Source: Nitrososphaerota archaeon
GTDB lineage: Archaea > Thermoproteota > Nitrososphaeria > Nitrososphaerales > CADDZS01
DNA: 64,000 nucleotides
Direction of reading: 5' to 3'
NCBI GenBank assembly: GCA_021325255.1
Contig: JAJPHP010000080.1
Coordinates: forward strand, 62,001-126,000
The notes beneath the pieces are model-generated. The model saw nothing but the letters and a program-made list of their open reading frames with translations. It was not told the origin of the DNA and made no database searches. This document shows positions 41,879 to 50,377 of the stretch, piece after piece. Each line of letters begins with the position of its first letter. Position 1 is the stretch's first letter. Made by a program: the position numbers and the translations under genes.

Positions 41879-42820
41879 TCAGAATGATTGGGTAGATACG
41901 TAATCCTCGTTGGTGAGGGCGTTGAACTCGATGACCCTCTGGTCTCCTCCCTTTGATCCAGCGATGAACCGATAGCAGGGCACATAAATGAGTTCGATCT
42001 TGCTCGCGACGGCCACCTGCTCAATTATCCTGTGAGGACGGATTTCGGGCTGTTTTACTATCGCACCCTTCAGCCTTGAGATCAGGTCCTCCTTTGAAAA
42101 GTGGATGCTCAACCCCTTGCTCACAACGTCAGACGTTGCTTCGTCAAAACGTGTCACGCTTCGCAGCGCCTTGAGAGTCTTCTGATCCTCCTTCCCAAGG
42201 TGCGCGTTGAAGCACACCTCTGACTTTACGGCGTACGAAGCAATTTCCTCGGCCTCGATAGTAAGCTGGACCTTGTGACTCACTTCCTTATCCTTGCTTC
42301 GAAGTGCCACGCGAATTCCGGAACTGAATCCCTTCTGCAATCCTGCCCTGATATTCCCCTGGAATGGCGTGAGTGGGACTGGACCTATGCCGGTAGGGAT
42401 TGCGCTCGAGGAAGCAATCTCCGAAACGACATCACTGATCCGCCTGCGCTCCGTCGCAATCTGCTGCGATTCGCCGTTTATCATGACCTCCTCCACATCG
42501 TTCGCGATTCCCGCCGAGTACACTGACCTTCTTAGGTACCTGCACGCATAGCTTCCAACAGCACGCCAGAATGGAATGTAGAAGAGATCCTTCTCGTAGA
42601 CCTCAATCTGGTCTGGGTCGGGCTCGCCTACCTTCAGGAATCCTAATCGGACGCGGGAAAAGTACTTTGTAACGCGAAACCTGACCTCTTCAAGACTCTT
42701 TCTGTCGAGAAATGAGTTGGCAGGAACTTGTAGGGTTGTCTCCTTGACTTCAGTCTTGTCCTGTAGCTCGGCGTCCGGCCCGATGACTGACCAGCCGTTG
42801 ACGGGCGTCACTGTTGTCAA
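41879..42820 (-). CDS. Conserved-looking hypothetical protein
   Basis: 313 residues without signal or membrane segments. Two similar passages (EVYEKDLFYIPFWRAVGSY and IELIYVPCYRFIAGSKGGD) suggest a repeated beta-rich unit that begins with aromatic residues, with a helix-rich middle. Distinct features are a basic segment (RRISDVVSEIASSS) and one conserved-looking PTGIGPVPLTPFQG turn. No family or enzyme motif recognised. ATG start. Confidence 0.6.
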   Translation of the reverse strand: MTTVTPVNGWSVIGPDAELQDKTEVKETTLQVPANSFLDRKSLEEVRFRVTKYFSRVRLGFLKVGEPDPDQIEVYEKDLFYIPFWRAVGSYACRYLRRSVYSAGIANDVEEVMINGESQQIATERRRISDVVSEIASSSAIPTGIGPVPLTPFQGNIRAGLQKGFSSGIRVALRSKDKEVSHKVQLTIEAEEIASYAVKSEVCFNAHLGKEDQKTLKALRSVTRFDEATSDVVSKGLSIHFSKEDLISRLKGAIVKQPEIRPHRIIEQVAVASKIELIYVPCYRFIAGSKGGDQRVIEFNALTNEDYVSTQSF

Positions 42821-43138
42821 TGCTTTGAATAGCGCATGCTTGACTCGGTTTCTAATTAAGCGTGTGGAGATCGACAGATCAATTACGGCGGAACTTCAGG
42901 ACTGCATTTGCTTTTAGGGCTGTAGAAGATAAGAGGGCATTCCTCTTCGTGATAAGATCTGAGCCTTTGCCTTTTCTATACTTCCTTGCTCCGCTTGCAA
43001 GAACAATATTTGCAGAGATACTAACAACAGTACGCTTGAAATTCGGTTGTATACGTTTGATCCATCTCCCACTTCCTCCGCGTCATTTTTGAAAAATTCT
43101 GGCGCTCGCCGAGTGTTTGTGAGCTGTGCCATCTTTCT

Positions 43139-43276
43139 TCAACTATCCTTGTATCGAATTGACACTGCGCTACCGCACTTCTTGCAAATCTTGAGATCAC
43201 AGTCAGGTTTCCTGACGAAAACCACCTCCCTCTGTTCATTGCATATAGGACAGAATTTGGTTTCGGCTTGCTCCAA
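43139..43276 (-). CDS. 45-residue zinc-ribbon protein
   Basis: Complete treble: C-x2-C (FCPICNEQ) and C-x2-C (ICKKCGSAV) separated by 18 residues, typical of archaeal stand-alone zinc ribbons in transcription or ribosome work. TTG start. A second, unrecognised ORF begins eight bases after its stop. Confidence 0.55.
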   Translation of the reverse strand: MEQAETKFCPICNEQREVVFVRKPDCDLKICKKCGSAVSIRYKDS

Positions 43277-43454
43277 GCTTTTTCACTTTCTACGGCAAAG
43301 TGTGTGATCCGTCAGAATTGGACTTTTCTTACTTATTCAGGCAATTTGCCATTATTCAGTTATTCGCAGATGGCGCAATAATTGTTGATTCTAATGGCGA
43401 ATCAGGGATCTTATATGCAAGAGGCCCATGTGATAATTGGAGGCCTAGAAAGTC

Positions 43455-43784
43455 TTGGTACTTTGCAAGCATCTCGAAGTCGACAACTTTGGAGTATATT
43501 CTATCGCTGTCAGCGGAAAATTAGAGCATAATACTCTTCTAAGGTGCAGTTCCTGTGAAAAATACGTCACTCTAGATGGGCGGGAAATTGACGAAGATGC
43601 AATAGTTTCACGAAAGAGCATGTCGAGGAATAAGCTTCGCACAATAACCGCACAGTTGAATTCCATGACGTATCAGGAACTCGAAGACCTCGTCGCAAGG
43701 GAGACGGCGGGCAACGACACGAGCAAATTGATGAACGAAATTGTTGCACTCGGCTTGAAGCAATACAAGTCGAAATACAACTAG
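43455..43784 (+). CDS. Hypothetical protein with one Cys pair and helical tail
   Basis: 109 residues from a TTG start. The N-terminal part has CKHLEVDNFGVYSI and then RCSSCEKYVTLDG, a possible zinc site; the rest is helical (LRTITAQLNSMTYQELEDLV). No family recognised. The frame is open with balanced codon usage over its whole length, which supports a gene. Confidence 0.5.
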   Translation: MVLCKHLEVDNFGVYSIAVSGKLEHNTLLRCSSCEKYVTLDGREIDEDAIVSRKSMSRNKLRTITAQLNSMTYQELEDLVARETAGNDTSKLMNEIVALGLKQYKSKYN

Positions 43785-43875
43785 CATTAGCACATGTCGT
43801 GTCTTAATTCCTCTATGTGAGCTGTTATCCTTTTTTAGATGTTTTTCTGAATCCGAATTTTGCTAGAAAAACAAA

Positions 43876-44364
43876 TTGGAAAGGATAAAGATCAGGCGAG
43901 CAAGGAAGGAAGACTCTAAGGATTTTCTGAAACTCGTCGTTGAGCTCGCAAATTTTGAAAAGTTGGAGCCCCCTTCGCCTGCCGCGCGAAGGAGAATAAC
44001 CCGCGACATCTTTGAAAAGAAGAGACTCAACCTGGTACTTGCAGCGTCCAATGTGGCGGGAACAGTCGGGTACGCGCTTTACTTTTACACATACTCGTCA
44101 TTTCTCGCGAGACCCACACTCTACTTGGAAGATCTCTACGTCTCAAAGGAGTTCAGAGGAAAGAAGATTGGGAGAGACCTTTTCACCTACTGCGTTAGGG
44201 AAGCAGCTAGAAACAGGTGCGGGAGAATGGAGTGGGCTGTTCTCACCTGGAACAAGAAAGCTATCGATTTTTATGAGCGCAGGGGCGCGCGGAGGCTCGC
44301 GGAATGGTACTATTACCGACTTGATGGAAATGGCATCGAGCGCCTACTAGCCCGCGAGCGATGA
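43876..44364 (+). CDS. GNAT family acetyltransferase, diamine N-acetyltransferase-like
   Basis: 162 residues. Acetyl-CoA loop EFRGKKIGRDLF and the preceding strand YLEDLYVSKEFRG are in the pattern of spermidine/spermine and thialysine acetyltransferases, whose hallmark VGYALYFYTYSSFLAR is clear here. The C-terminal NKKAIDFYERRGARR is also typical. Probable polyamine or amino-group substrate. TTG start directly leads into the N-terminal strand. Confidence 0.85.
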   Translation: MERIKIRRARKEDSKDFLKLVVELANFEKLEPPSPAARRRITRDIFEKKRLNLVLAASNVAGTVGYALYFYTYSSFLARPTLYLEDLYVSKEFRGKKIGRDLFTYCVREAARNRCGRMEWAVLTWNKKAIDFYERRGARRLAEWYYYRLDGNGIERLLARER

Positions 44365-44372
44365 GGAATCCT

Positions 44373-46208
44373 TTAGGCTTCAGATTCCATTGCAACGATG
44401 TCAAAGAGTATCTTGCGATAGTTCATCGTGATACTCCTCGCGTAAAAGCCCCCCTCGATCCTGAGGTTAGCGCGATTGCCTCCCACAAGACCAAATTCAG
44501 CCGCCTCATGCTTGTAGTACTTCTCAAACGTGAGGCAGTCGTCGAGGTAGGGGGCAAGTTTTTTTGGTTCGACGTTCGTGAGCACCTCCCGTTCGATTGA
44601 AGGTTCTCCTCTTTCGGCGAGGATGTCGTTGAGCGATTCTCTCGCCGCTTCGTAGTCCTTCCAAGCCTCGTCCACAAATCTGGGGAAGATACCGTTTGTC
44701 ACGAGCGTGGAGATGAACCTGCCGTCGATGTCCTCAGAGTACTTTTTGAGGAGCGTCGCCTTGATGTTGAGCTCGTTTGTCTTGTCAAACCCGTAGAGGA
44801 ACTCGAGCGCGACGCCCTCCATCTCCGATTTGTACGAGTGGTTCAGCGAGTCTCCAAAAGCACCGCAGGCGAGGAAGAACCTAGCCGCCTCAAAATCACT
44901 TCTCAATACGGCCTCCGAAATCACATGGGCGTAATCCGGCTCGTAGGGTATCTCACTCATCAGGAGCCCCTTGTCAGTTATACTATGGGTACCCCTTTCA
45001 ATTGCCCCAACATCGTACATCCAGTTCTCGGCGAACTGTAGGTCGTTCATGTTTAACTTCGACATGAACTCCAGTTCCGAAAGTTTCAGCCCGTACTTTG
45101 ACATGAGCAGCACCAAGTCGAACGGTGTCTCGCGCTCCAGCGACTTTCTGACGCTCTTGGGAGAAATCATCTTCGGTACAGGTACATCGGAGAGGAGGAC
45201 CGCGCGACCGGGTTTGAACCTCCCGACCCGCCCCATCATCTGAAGGAGGGAATTGTTGTCGATTGTCCTGTATTCCAGGCTCTTCTGCCCTAACTTCTCC
45301 TTCCCGTCGATCTCTTCGTTAAAGATCAGGACGTTGTCCACGTAGATGTTCACGGAGGAGGCTATCACGTTGGTTGCGAAAACCTTCAGGTTCTTGTCGA
45401 TCTCTGCTCTTTCTTGAATTTTGTTTATCTCTGAGCCCTCGAGCCCTCCGTGGATGTAGACACCGCCGTAAGAGCGGGCGTACTTTTCGACGAGCCTTCT
45501 CGTCGGGAGGAAGACAAGCCACGACTCGTTCTGCGGCTGAGAGTAGAGGTATAGCGGTAGACGGTCGAACATCTCGTCGAGGTCCTTTGCCATCTCAAGC
45601 TCTATCGAGACGGGAAACCTTCTGCCCGAAATGGTGTACTGGTTCTTTATCCCGAGGAATTCGAGGAACTCCTCTGGATCGAGCGTTGCGCTCATCACTC
45701 TGAGGAGGTTGCCCTCTACCATCTGCCTTCTTGCAAGAGACATGCAGAGTTCTAGCTGCGAAGTGAGCTGGTGGCTCTCATCGAAGTAGATCGAAGAATT
45801 TCTCAGGGACCTCTCGGCAAGCATGCGAAGCAAAACACCGTCGGTTACAATACGTATCGTGCCTCGCTCGGCGTTGATCTTCGTGTCCTTTGTGATTACC
45901 GCGAGGTCGTCCCTGACCTCTGGATAGAGAGTGCAAAGAGAGTAGTATAGCGCGCTGCACGACGCTCTCGAGGGCTCCCTGATGACTATCATCCTCTGCT
46001 TGCCGTGAAGCATGTACTCGTGTATCGGAGTCACGGTGCTTTTGCCGGTTCCGACATCGCCGAGGATGAGAAAGTGGTCATCAAAGTCGATGGAGTCGAG
46101 GATGGCAAAAATTGGAAGCTTTGCCTCTGCGGGCTCTGCTCCCTTGACCGAAGGACTTGCCTTCTCCATTTTGGATTCACTCATTGCTCCTCGAGAAAAA
46201 TTTGGCAT
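44373..46208 (-). CDS. DEAH/RHA-like superfamily 2 helicase
   Basis: 611 residues. Motif I GDVGTGKST near residue 50, motif II as DESH (IYFDESHQ), motif III SAT (VMSATLD), and motif VI QMMGRVGRFKPG. The C-terminal half is helical, similar to HrpA-like RNA helicases but with weak sequence match to known subfamilies. The first ~25 residues are not conserved; a second ATG (MSESKMEK) eight codons in is another start. Likely acts on RNA. Convergent with the GNAT gene. Confidence 0.8.
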   Translation of the reverse strand: MPNFSRGAMSESKMEKASPSVKGAEPAEAKLPIFAILDSIDFDDHFLILGDVGTGKSTVTPIHEYMLHGKQRMIVIREPSRASCSALYYSLCTLYPEVRDDLAVITKDTKINAERGTIRIVTDGVLLRMLAERSLRNSSIYFDESHQLTSQLELCMSLARRQMVEGNLLRVMSATLDPEEFLEFLGIKNQYTISGRRFPVSIELEMAKDLDEMFDRLPLYLYSQPQNESWLVFLPTRRLVEKYARSYGGVYIHGGLEGSEINKIQERAEIDKNLKVFATNVIASSVNIYVDNVLIFNEEIDGKEKLGQKSLEYRTIDNNSLLQMMGRVGRFKPGRAVLLSDVPVPKMISPKSVRKSLERETPFDLVLLMSKYGLKLSELEFMSKLNMNDLQFAENWMYDVGAIERGTHSITDKGLLMSEIPYEPDYAHVISEAVLRSDFEAARFFLACGAFGDSLNHSYKSEMEGVALEFLYGFDKTNELNIKATLLKKYSEDIDGRFISTLVTNGIFPRFVDEAWKDYEAARESLNDILAERGEPSIEREVLTNVEPKKLAPYLDDCLTFEKYYKHEAAEFGLVGGNRANLRIEGGFYARSITMNYRKILFDIVAMESEA

Positions 46209-46419
46209 GTGTGCAAGTGTCTAACAATGGCCGAAGCGCGTTGCCTATTGCGTTTCGAATTCAAGATTGGCCCCTCATCGGAAATAAACGCTCCTGTCAG
46301 GCATTCGGGTTATCGCTGTGGAATACACCGGGACTTTTTCCAAGGACTTGTCCTTAGTAATTGGAGCCTTTCTCCATTTTCCTTAACTATGTGGGAAAAG
46401 TCCACAGTCGATCCTGCAT

Positions 46420-47115
46420 TTGCAGAAAACAATTACCTGTGTCTTGGGCAACCAGACCTACGAAACCATGGAAATCAAAGGCAAGAGGTTACTCGTAATT
46501 CACGGCGAGGCCGCGGGTACTTCATTTGCCATAATTCCCGGATGGTATTCAGGGAACGAAAGATACGACAAAGGGCAACTCGCCGCAATCGACGTACAGC
46601 TCATTGATCCCGTCGAGCAGATGAACATAGAAAGGGAAGTAAGGTCCCGACTCTCCTCCGTAGGAAAGGGAGAGCCACGCATATCATTCTGGGGCTCCAG
46701 GGGAATCGAGGAACTTGAAAAGCCCGAAAAGGAATCTTCCTCAACTATTCTCGTGGTCGACGACGACCCGACCATACGCGACATCATCAAAAAGTATCTC
46801 GAGAAGGAGGGATTTAATGTAAAGACCGCCGCGAGCTCAAAGGAGGCGGAGAATCTTCTGAGGTCGAGCAAGCTCCCCGACCTGATGCTTCTTGACATCA
46901 TGATGCCCGGAGGAACGGGATGGCAACTGCTTAAGGAACTCGAGAAAGATCCGACAATCAATCATCTTCCAGTCGTTGCAATCAGCGGTCTTGAAAGGCC
47001 AGCTGAACGCGGCGAAGAGTACGACTCGAAGATGCTCTACGATTACTTGGTCAAACCGTTCTCTCTTGCTGAGCTTTCAAGAGTCGTGAGGAAGTTCAAG
47101 ACGCCTCAGGAATGA
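46420..47115 (+). CDS. Response regulator with N-terminal domain of unknown function
   Basis: 231 residues. C-terminal receiver domain with acidic pocket D114-D116 (VVDDDPTIR), phospho-acceptor D159 (LLDIMMP), S189 (AISGL) and K212 (VKPFS). The N-terminal ~100 residues (VIHGEAAGTSFAIIPGWYS) are not a known output domain. TTG start chosen; ATG 16 codons later (MEIKGKRLLV) is the alternative. No histidine kinase gene is nearby. Confidence 0.82.
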   Translation: MQKTITCVLGNQTYETMEIKGKRLLVIHGEAAGTSFAIIPGWYSGNERYDKGQLAAIDVQLIDPVEQMNIEREVRSRLSSVGKGEPRISFWGSRGIEELEKPEKESSSTILVVDDDPTIRDIIKKYLEKEGFNVKTAASSKEAENLLRSSKLPDLMLLDIMMPGGTGWQLLKELEKDPTINHLPVVAISGLERPAERGEEYDSKMLYDYLVKPFSLAELSRVVRKFKTPQE

Positions 47116-47776
47116 AGAAGAGAAAAAATTTGAAGACATGGGAGCGCATCCCAATCCAGCTACGTTTGGCGTAACTGTGTGTAGATTCCTTCTCCCCTTG
47201 TCTTTCCTTTCTTCTTCTTTGTTTTCGCTTTCGAATGCAGTTTGAATTTTTCTTCTCTACTGCTTGTTTCGTAAAGCGTGCCCACTAGTGGGCAATCAGG
47301 TGGGCTCCCCAGTAAGTCGAAGCTACCATGAGCTCGACCCTGTGCCCACTTTCGTATTCGTGTTCGTCAGCCTCTCCCTTCGTTTCGAAAGCGAGCTGAC
47401 AGTTTCTGCATTGATACCTCATTCGGGTCTAGTCCAAAGATCTGATGTAAAAATCCTATTTACGCATTATTCATAGGGCATCCTTAGAGATCCGTGACAA
47501 AGTCTTGGCAAATTTCACGCGTTGAGAAAGCAACAGCTGCTCTGAGTACGGACCCCAAAACCTGATCTGCGCTCTCTCGTTGTTGAGAAGGTTTGTGATG
47601 AATACCACTGATTCTCGTTCTCAAGATCTTTTGTGCGCAAGAATGCAGAAACAGACAGCATTGAGACGATCCTATTGCCCGAGGGAATTAGCAAAGCGCG
47701 CTCTCTCACACTCACGCGATGTTGCGATACGCTTAACTAGTTTGCAGAAGCTCGAAGTCTTTTACTGAACTATATC
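47116..47776. other. 661-base intergenic region with a perfect 16-bp palindrome
   Basis: No convincing gene. TGCCCACTAGTGGGCA (47279-47294) is a perfect 16-bp palindrome and GTGCCCAC recurs near 47341, which may form a binding site. A T-rich stretch near 47190-47260 may be a terminator of the response regulator gene. A TATA-like ACGCTTAACTAG lies near 47731, upstream of the TRAM gene. Confidence 0.4.
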
Positions 47777-48175
47777 ATGAGTTACGGAAGAGACCGCGAT
47801 AATCGCGGATACGTAGGTAACAGGGGTGGATTCGGTGGAGGAAGACCTCCAATGGGTCCAAAGCCTGTAGAAGTAGGTAAGGAATACGACGTAGAAGTCA
47901 CTGAACTTTCAAGACGGGGCGACGGAGTCGCAAAGGTCCAAGGTTTCGTGATCTTCGTTCAAGGAGCGAAAGTCGGACAGAAGGTCAAAATCAAGGTTGA
48001 TCGTGTGGGTCCAAGGTTCGCGAGCGCATCAGTAGTCGGCCCAGGTGGCGCATCTTCGGGTGCTCAAACAGAATCTTCAGCGTCTGCATCTTCTGAGGAA
48101 AGCTCAGAGGGAAGCGGCAGCGCCGAATCAATGACTGAATCAGTCGGCGATTCATCTTCTGACGAAAACGCATAA
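47777..48175 (+). CDS. TRAM-domain RNA-binding protein
   Basis: 132 residues: a Gly/Arg-rich N-terminus (GYVGNRGGFGGG), a TRAM domain (VGKEYDVEVTELSRRGDGVAKVQGFVIFVQ, shown only in part here: GKEYDVEVTELSRRGDGVAK), and an acidic Ser/Glu-rich tail. Stand-alone TRAM proteins are abundant in archaea and act as RNA chaperones, often compared to cold-shock proteins. The disordered tail is longer than in most members. ATG start. Confidence 0.9.
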   Translation: MSYGRDRDNRGYVGNRGGFGGGRPPMGPKPVEVGKEYDVEVTELSRRGDGVAKVQGFVIFVQGAKVGQKVKIKVDRVGPRFASASVVGPGGASSGAQTESSASASSEESSEGSGSAESMTESVGDSSSDENA

Positions 48176-48560
48176 GAAGACGAATCAACTGATTCTCAAA
48201 GACTCGTGCGTTTTTCCTGCACACGCTTCGAAAAATTCCACGGTCTAGTAATTCATATGCGAAAGCAGAAAAACCTTGGATTACTAGATTTCTTTTTTAT
48301 TCTCAACTTAGCTAGTGTATGTGCTTCCTAGCTTATCCCCAGCTCCTCTTTTCCGCGGATTTAGCTTTCGTCATTCTTTACTATTGTGCCTCCGGTGCGG
48401 ATTGCTCGTCGAACCAGCCCCGATTTTTCTTTCCCTTCTTTGAACTTTTGTAGGTTAACTCTCTATTGGCCAGTCTAGAGCATGTTCGCTTCTAGGCTTA
48501 TGAGTACCGCATTGGCAAGAAGAGGACACAAAGCAAATCGAAGAGCGAAAAGAAAACAAC

Positions 48561-48734
48561 ATGGGTCTAGTCAACCTCGCAATAGTGATCATCATACTGA
48601 TCATCATACTCGCATTCCTTGGGTTTGGCGGAGCGGCCGCAGCACTTGGAAGCTTGCTATATCTTGTGATAGTCATCATAATAGTCCTCTTCCTCGTTAG
48701 CCTCTTCGCGGGACGAGGATGGTATGGGCTATAG
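48561..48734 (+). CDS. Small two-span membrane protein, DUF1328/UPF0391-like
   Basis: 57 residues: two hydrophobic segments around an LGFGGAAAALG turn, then LVSLFAGRGWYGL at the end. The L-G-F-G-G turn is the family signature. Function unknown; often stress-linked in bacteria. ATG start. The 385 bases before it hold no other gene. Confidence 0.6.
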   Translation: MGLVNLAIVIIILIIILAFLGFGGAAAALGSLLYLVIVIIIVLFLVSLFAGRGWYGL

Positions 48735-48922
48735 CGCACTCGAAGGAAATTAGCAAACCTTCAATTAAACAGAGATCACGAGGGGCGGCGCCCAACAGAG
48801 AGCCCCCATCTCAAATGAGGCACTCCCTGCTGAACATGGTGAAGATGCAGGCGTGCCACAGTTTTTCTTTCTTATGTCTTCGCGATATCCCGGATTGACA
48901 TATTGATTATGTCTAGTCATCA

Positions 48923-49846
48923 CTACCGAGTTATCTTTGAGATTAACTCCGACATCGCAGCCGTAGCGGATTTTCGCTGTTCCGACTGCTGCAATATCTG
49001 AGCCCTCTGAATACCGAGGTCGCTCATTCTGATGCGCAGAGACTCTAGCCGTTCGGCGTCTTGTTGATGTTTTCTCCCATCGGAACCCTGCGAAGAGCGG
49101 ATCTTCGAATTTCGCTCTTCCTGCAGAGTGTGAATCTCGCCTTCCAGCTTCAAGCGTTTGGATTGGAGTTCATTTATCCTGCGCGTTACGGATTCAACCG
49201 AGTTTGGATCTGAAACCTTCGACGAGAACAGCCTTTTGAATAATGAAGTCGAGGAATCAGCATCGGATCTCTTCTTGGCGCCCCTCTTTCTCTCCTCGAG
49301 CGCTGCCTTCTCCGCTTCGATTTGCCTCTCGTTCTCGTGGTACTGCTTCTTGAGAGAGTCGATCTTTGAGCCGAGCTCCCCGATCTGCGCATCGCGTTGC
49401 TGCTTTCCCAATAGATCCGCTTGGACTATATCATTGCTGATAGTCTCTATATCGTTGCGCAACTGGTCTATCTCTCGATTAATTTCTGAGGTATCGACCG
49501 GCTTCGCCAGAGACGCGTTAAGCTCGAGCCTCTTTTCGAAATACTCCTTGGTGAGATTGTGAGGGCCTGCTTTTGTCTCGAAATCATCTAGGAGGAGGTT
49601 GAAATTCTTGATCCAGTTATGCATCGTGTATCCGCCAGGCTCGGACGAAAAGACCTGCTGCCCTAATTTTTCAAGCGAGATTACTGTCCTGCTCTTTAGT
49701 TGATCAAAGTCTAGTTGCTGTTCTTCGACGTACTTTATCTTGTGCCTGTGGAATTCCTGTTTCTTCTTACGCTCCTTCCTCTGAGCGCCTCCCTTCCCGC
49801 CAAAGGACGAAGAGGAGTTTCTCCCCGAACCACTTCCGAAACTCAA
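48923..49846 (-). CDS. Coiled-coil protein with Ser/Gly-rich N-terminus
   Basis: 307 residues. First 30 residues are Ser/Gly/Lys-rich and disordered; residues about 40-110 form a small globular part (KLGQQVFSSEPGGYTMHNW); residues about 115-300 are a long coiled coil with a basic break (KRGAKKRSDADSSTS). No enzyme motif. Possibly a structural or nucleoid/cytoskeletal partner. ATG start. Confidence 0.65.
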   Translation of the reverse strand: MSFGSGSGRNSSSSFGGKGGAQRKERKKKQEFHRHKIKYVEEQQLDFDQLKSRTVISLEKLGQQVFSSEPGGYTMHNWIKNFNLLLDDFETKAGPHNLTKEYFEKRLELNASLAKPVDTSEINREIDQLRNDIETISNDIVQADLLGKQQRDAQIGELGSKIDSLKKQYHENERQIEAEKAALEERKRGAKKRSDADSSTSLFKRLFSSKVSDPNSVESVTRRINELQSKRLKLEGEIHTLQEERNSKIRSSQGSDGRKHQQDAERLESLRIRMSDLGIQRAQILQQSEQRKSATAAMSELISKITR

Positions 49847-50156
49847 TGTGACGGTTGCACCTTCCCTTTTCTCGATTCTTGCAGGTTCCCGTTGTTCCGC
49901 TTGCTAACTCTCAAAACTCTTCGAAAACATGATTTAAGAGTTGCAAAATCAGCAAGCACAATCAGCGAATTCTCTAGAAACGGGAATCCAATGGTTGGGC
50001 TTCTAAGGGGCCAAACGCGGGAACAATCTGTGGGCGCCCGCAAGACCAGAATTGAATCTTCAAGGACTTGAGAGAGGGAACGGGATTGACGAGAGTAATT
50101 CCTCTTAGATTCTCAGGCGGAATCGAAGCATCGAATTATCACAGCTCCCTGTTAGC
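49847..50156. other. Intergenic region upstream of the ilv-leu operon
   Basis: About 310 bases between the divergent coiled-coil gene and the ilv operon promoter. No RNA gene, operator-like repeat or supported ORF was seen in this part. Confidence 0.4.
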
Positions 50157-50170
50157 TATTCTTAAATAAT
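50157..50170 (+). promoter_or_regulatory. TATA box of the ilv-leu operon
   Basis: The run TTCTTAAATAATT is centred about 27 bases before 50191. A transcript starting there would have the leader ORF start 10 bases from its 5' end and ilvB 187 bases downstream. Confidence 0.55.
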
Positions 50171-50200
50171 TACAAGTCGGCAGGTTAGTTTCACCAAGAA

Positions 50201-50308
50201 ATGCCCGGCAAGCAATCTGGAGTCGTTTCACTGGCAACCTCTGGACTCGTCACCTACGTTGACGTGTCTTTGAGCTTCTTGTTCAGCTTGCCGCTTACTG
50301 TGGCATAG
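50201..50308 (+). CDS. Putative Val/Leu-rich leader peptide before ilvB
   Basis: 35-codon ORF from ATG to TAG. Six Val and six Leu codons make 12 of 35 (34 percent), with no Ile; the order includes V-V near the start and a run VDVSLSFLFSLPLTV at the end. It starts almost at the predicted transcript 5' end. It is followed by a strong hairpin and then ilvB. The design resembles bacterial ilv attenuation, but a short hydrophobic peptide gene is possible. Confidence 0.4.
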   Translation: MPGKQSGVVSLATSGLVTYVDVSLSFLFSLPLTVA

Positions 50309-50309
50309 G

Positions 50310-50352
50310 CCCCAGCTTTTTTCCATACAAACACGGAAAAAACAGGCTGGGG
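50310..50352 (+). promoter_or_regulatory. 15-bp hairpin before ilvB
   Basis: Left arm CCCCAGCTTTTTTCC and right arm GGAAAAAA then GGCTGGGG pair as 8 bp plus 7 bp with a three-base bulge on the right and a 10-base loop. It begins two bases after the leader ORF stop and ends 25 bases before the ilvB ATG. No U-run follows, so it is not a plain terminator. It may pause transcription, mask the ilvB start or, as DNA, bind a regulator. Confidence 0.5.
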
Positions 50353-50377
50353 GAAGGGAAATTTGTAGTGTGGGGTA

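Noticed and set aside
42914..43132. 72-codon minus-strand ORF right after the small zinc-ribbon gene
   Set aside because: Close behind the zinc-ribbon stop and could be co-transcribed, but it has no domain, membrane span or codon pattern to support it.
45205..45230. tRNA-like T-loop sequence (GGGTTTGAACCTCCC)
   Set aside because: It lies inside the helicase gene and no acceptor stem or anticodon arm surrounds it.
48770..48850. GC-rich stretch that could fold as a small RNA
   Set aside because: Only short arms (GGGGCGGCGCCC) and no promoter or conservation evidence; too weak to list as a feature.
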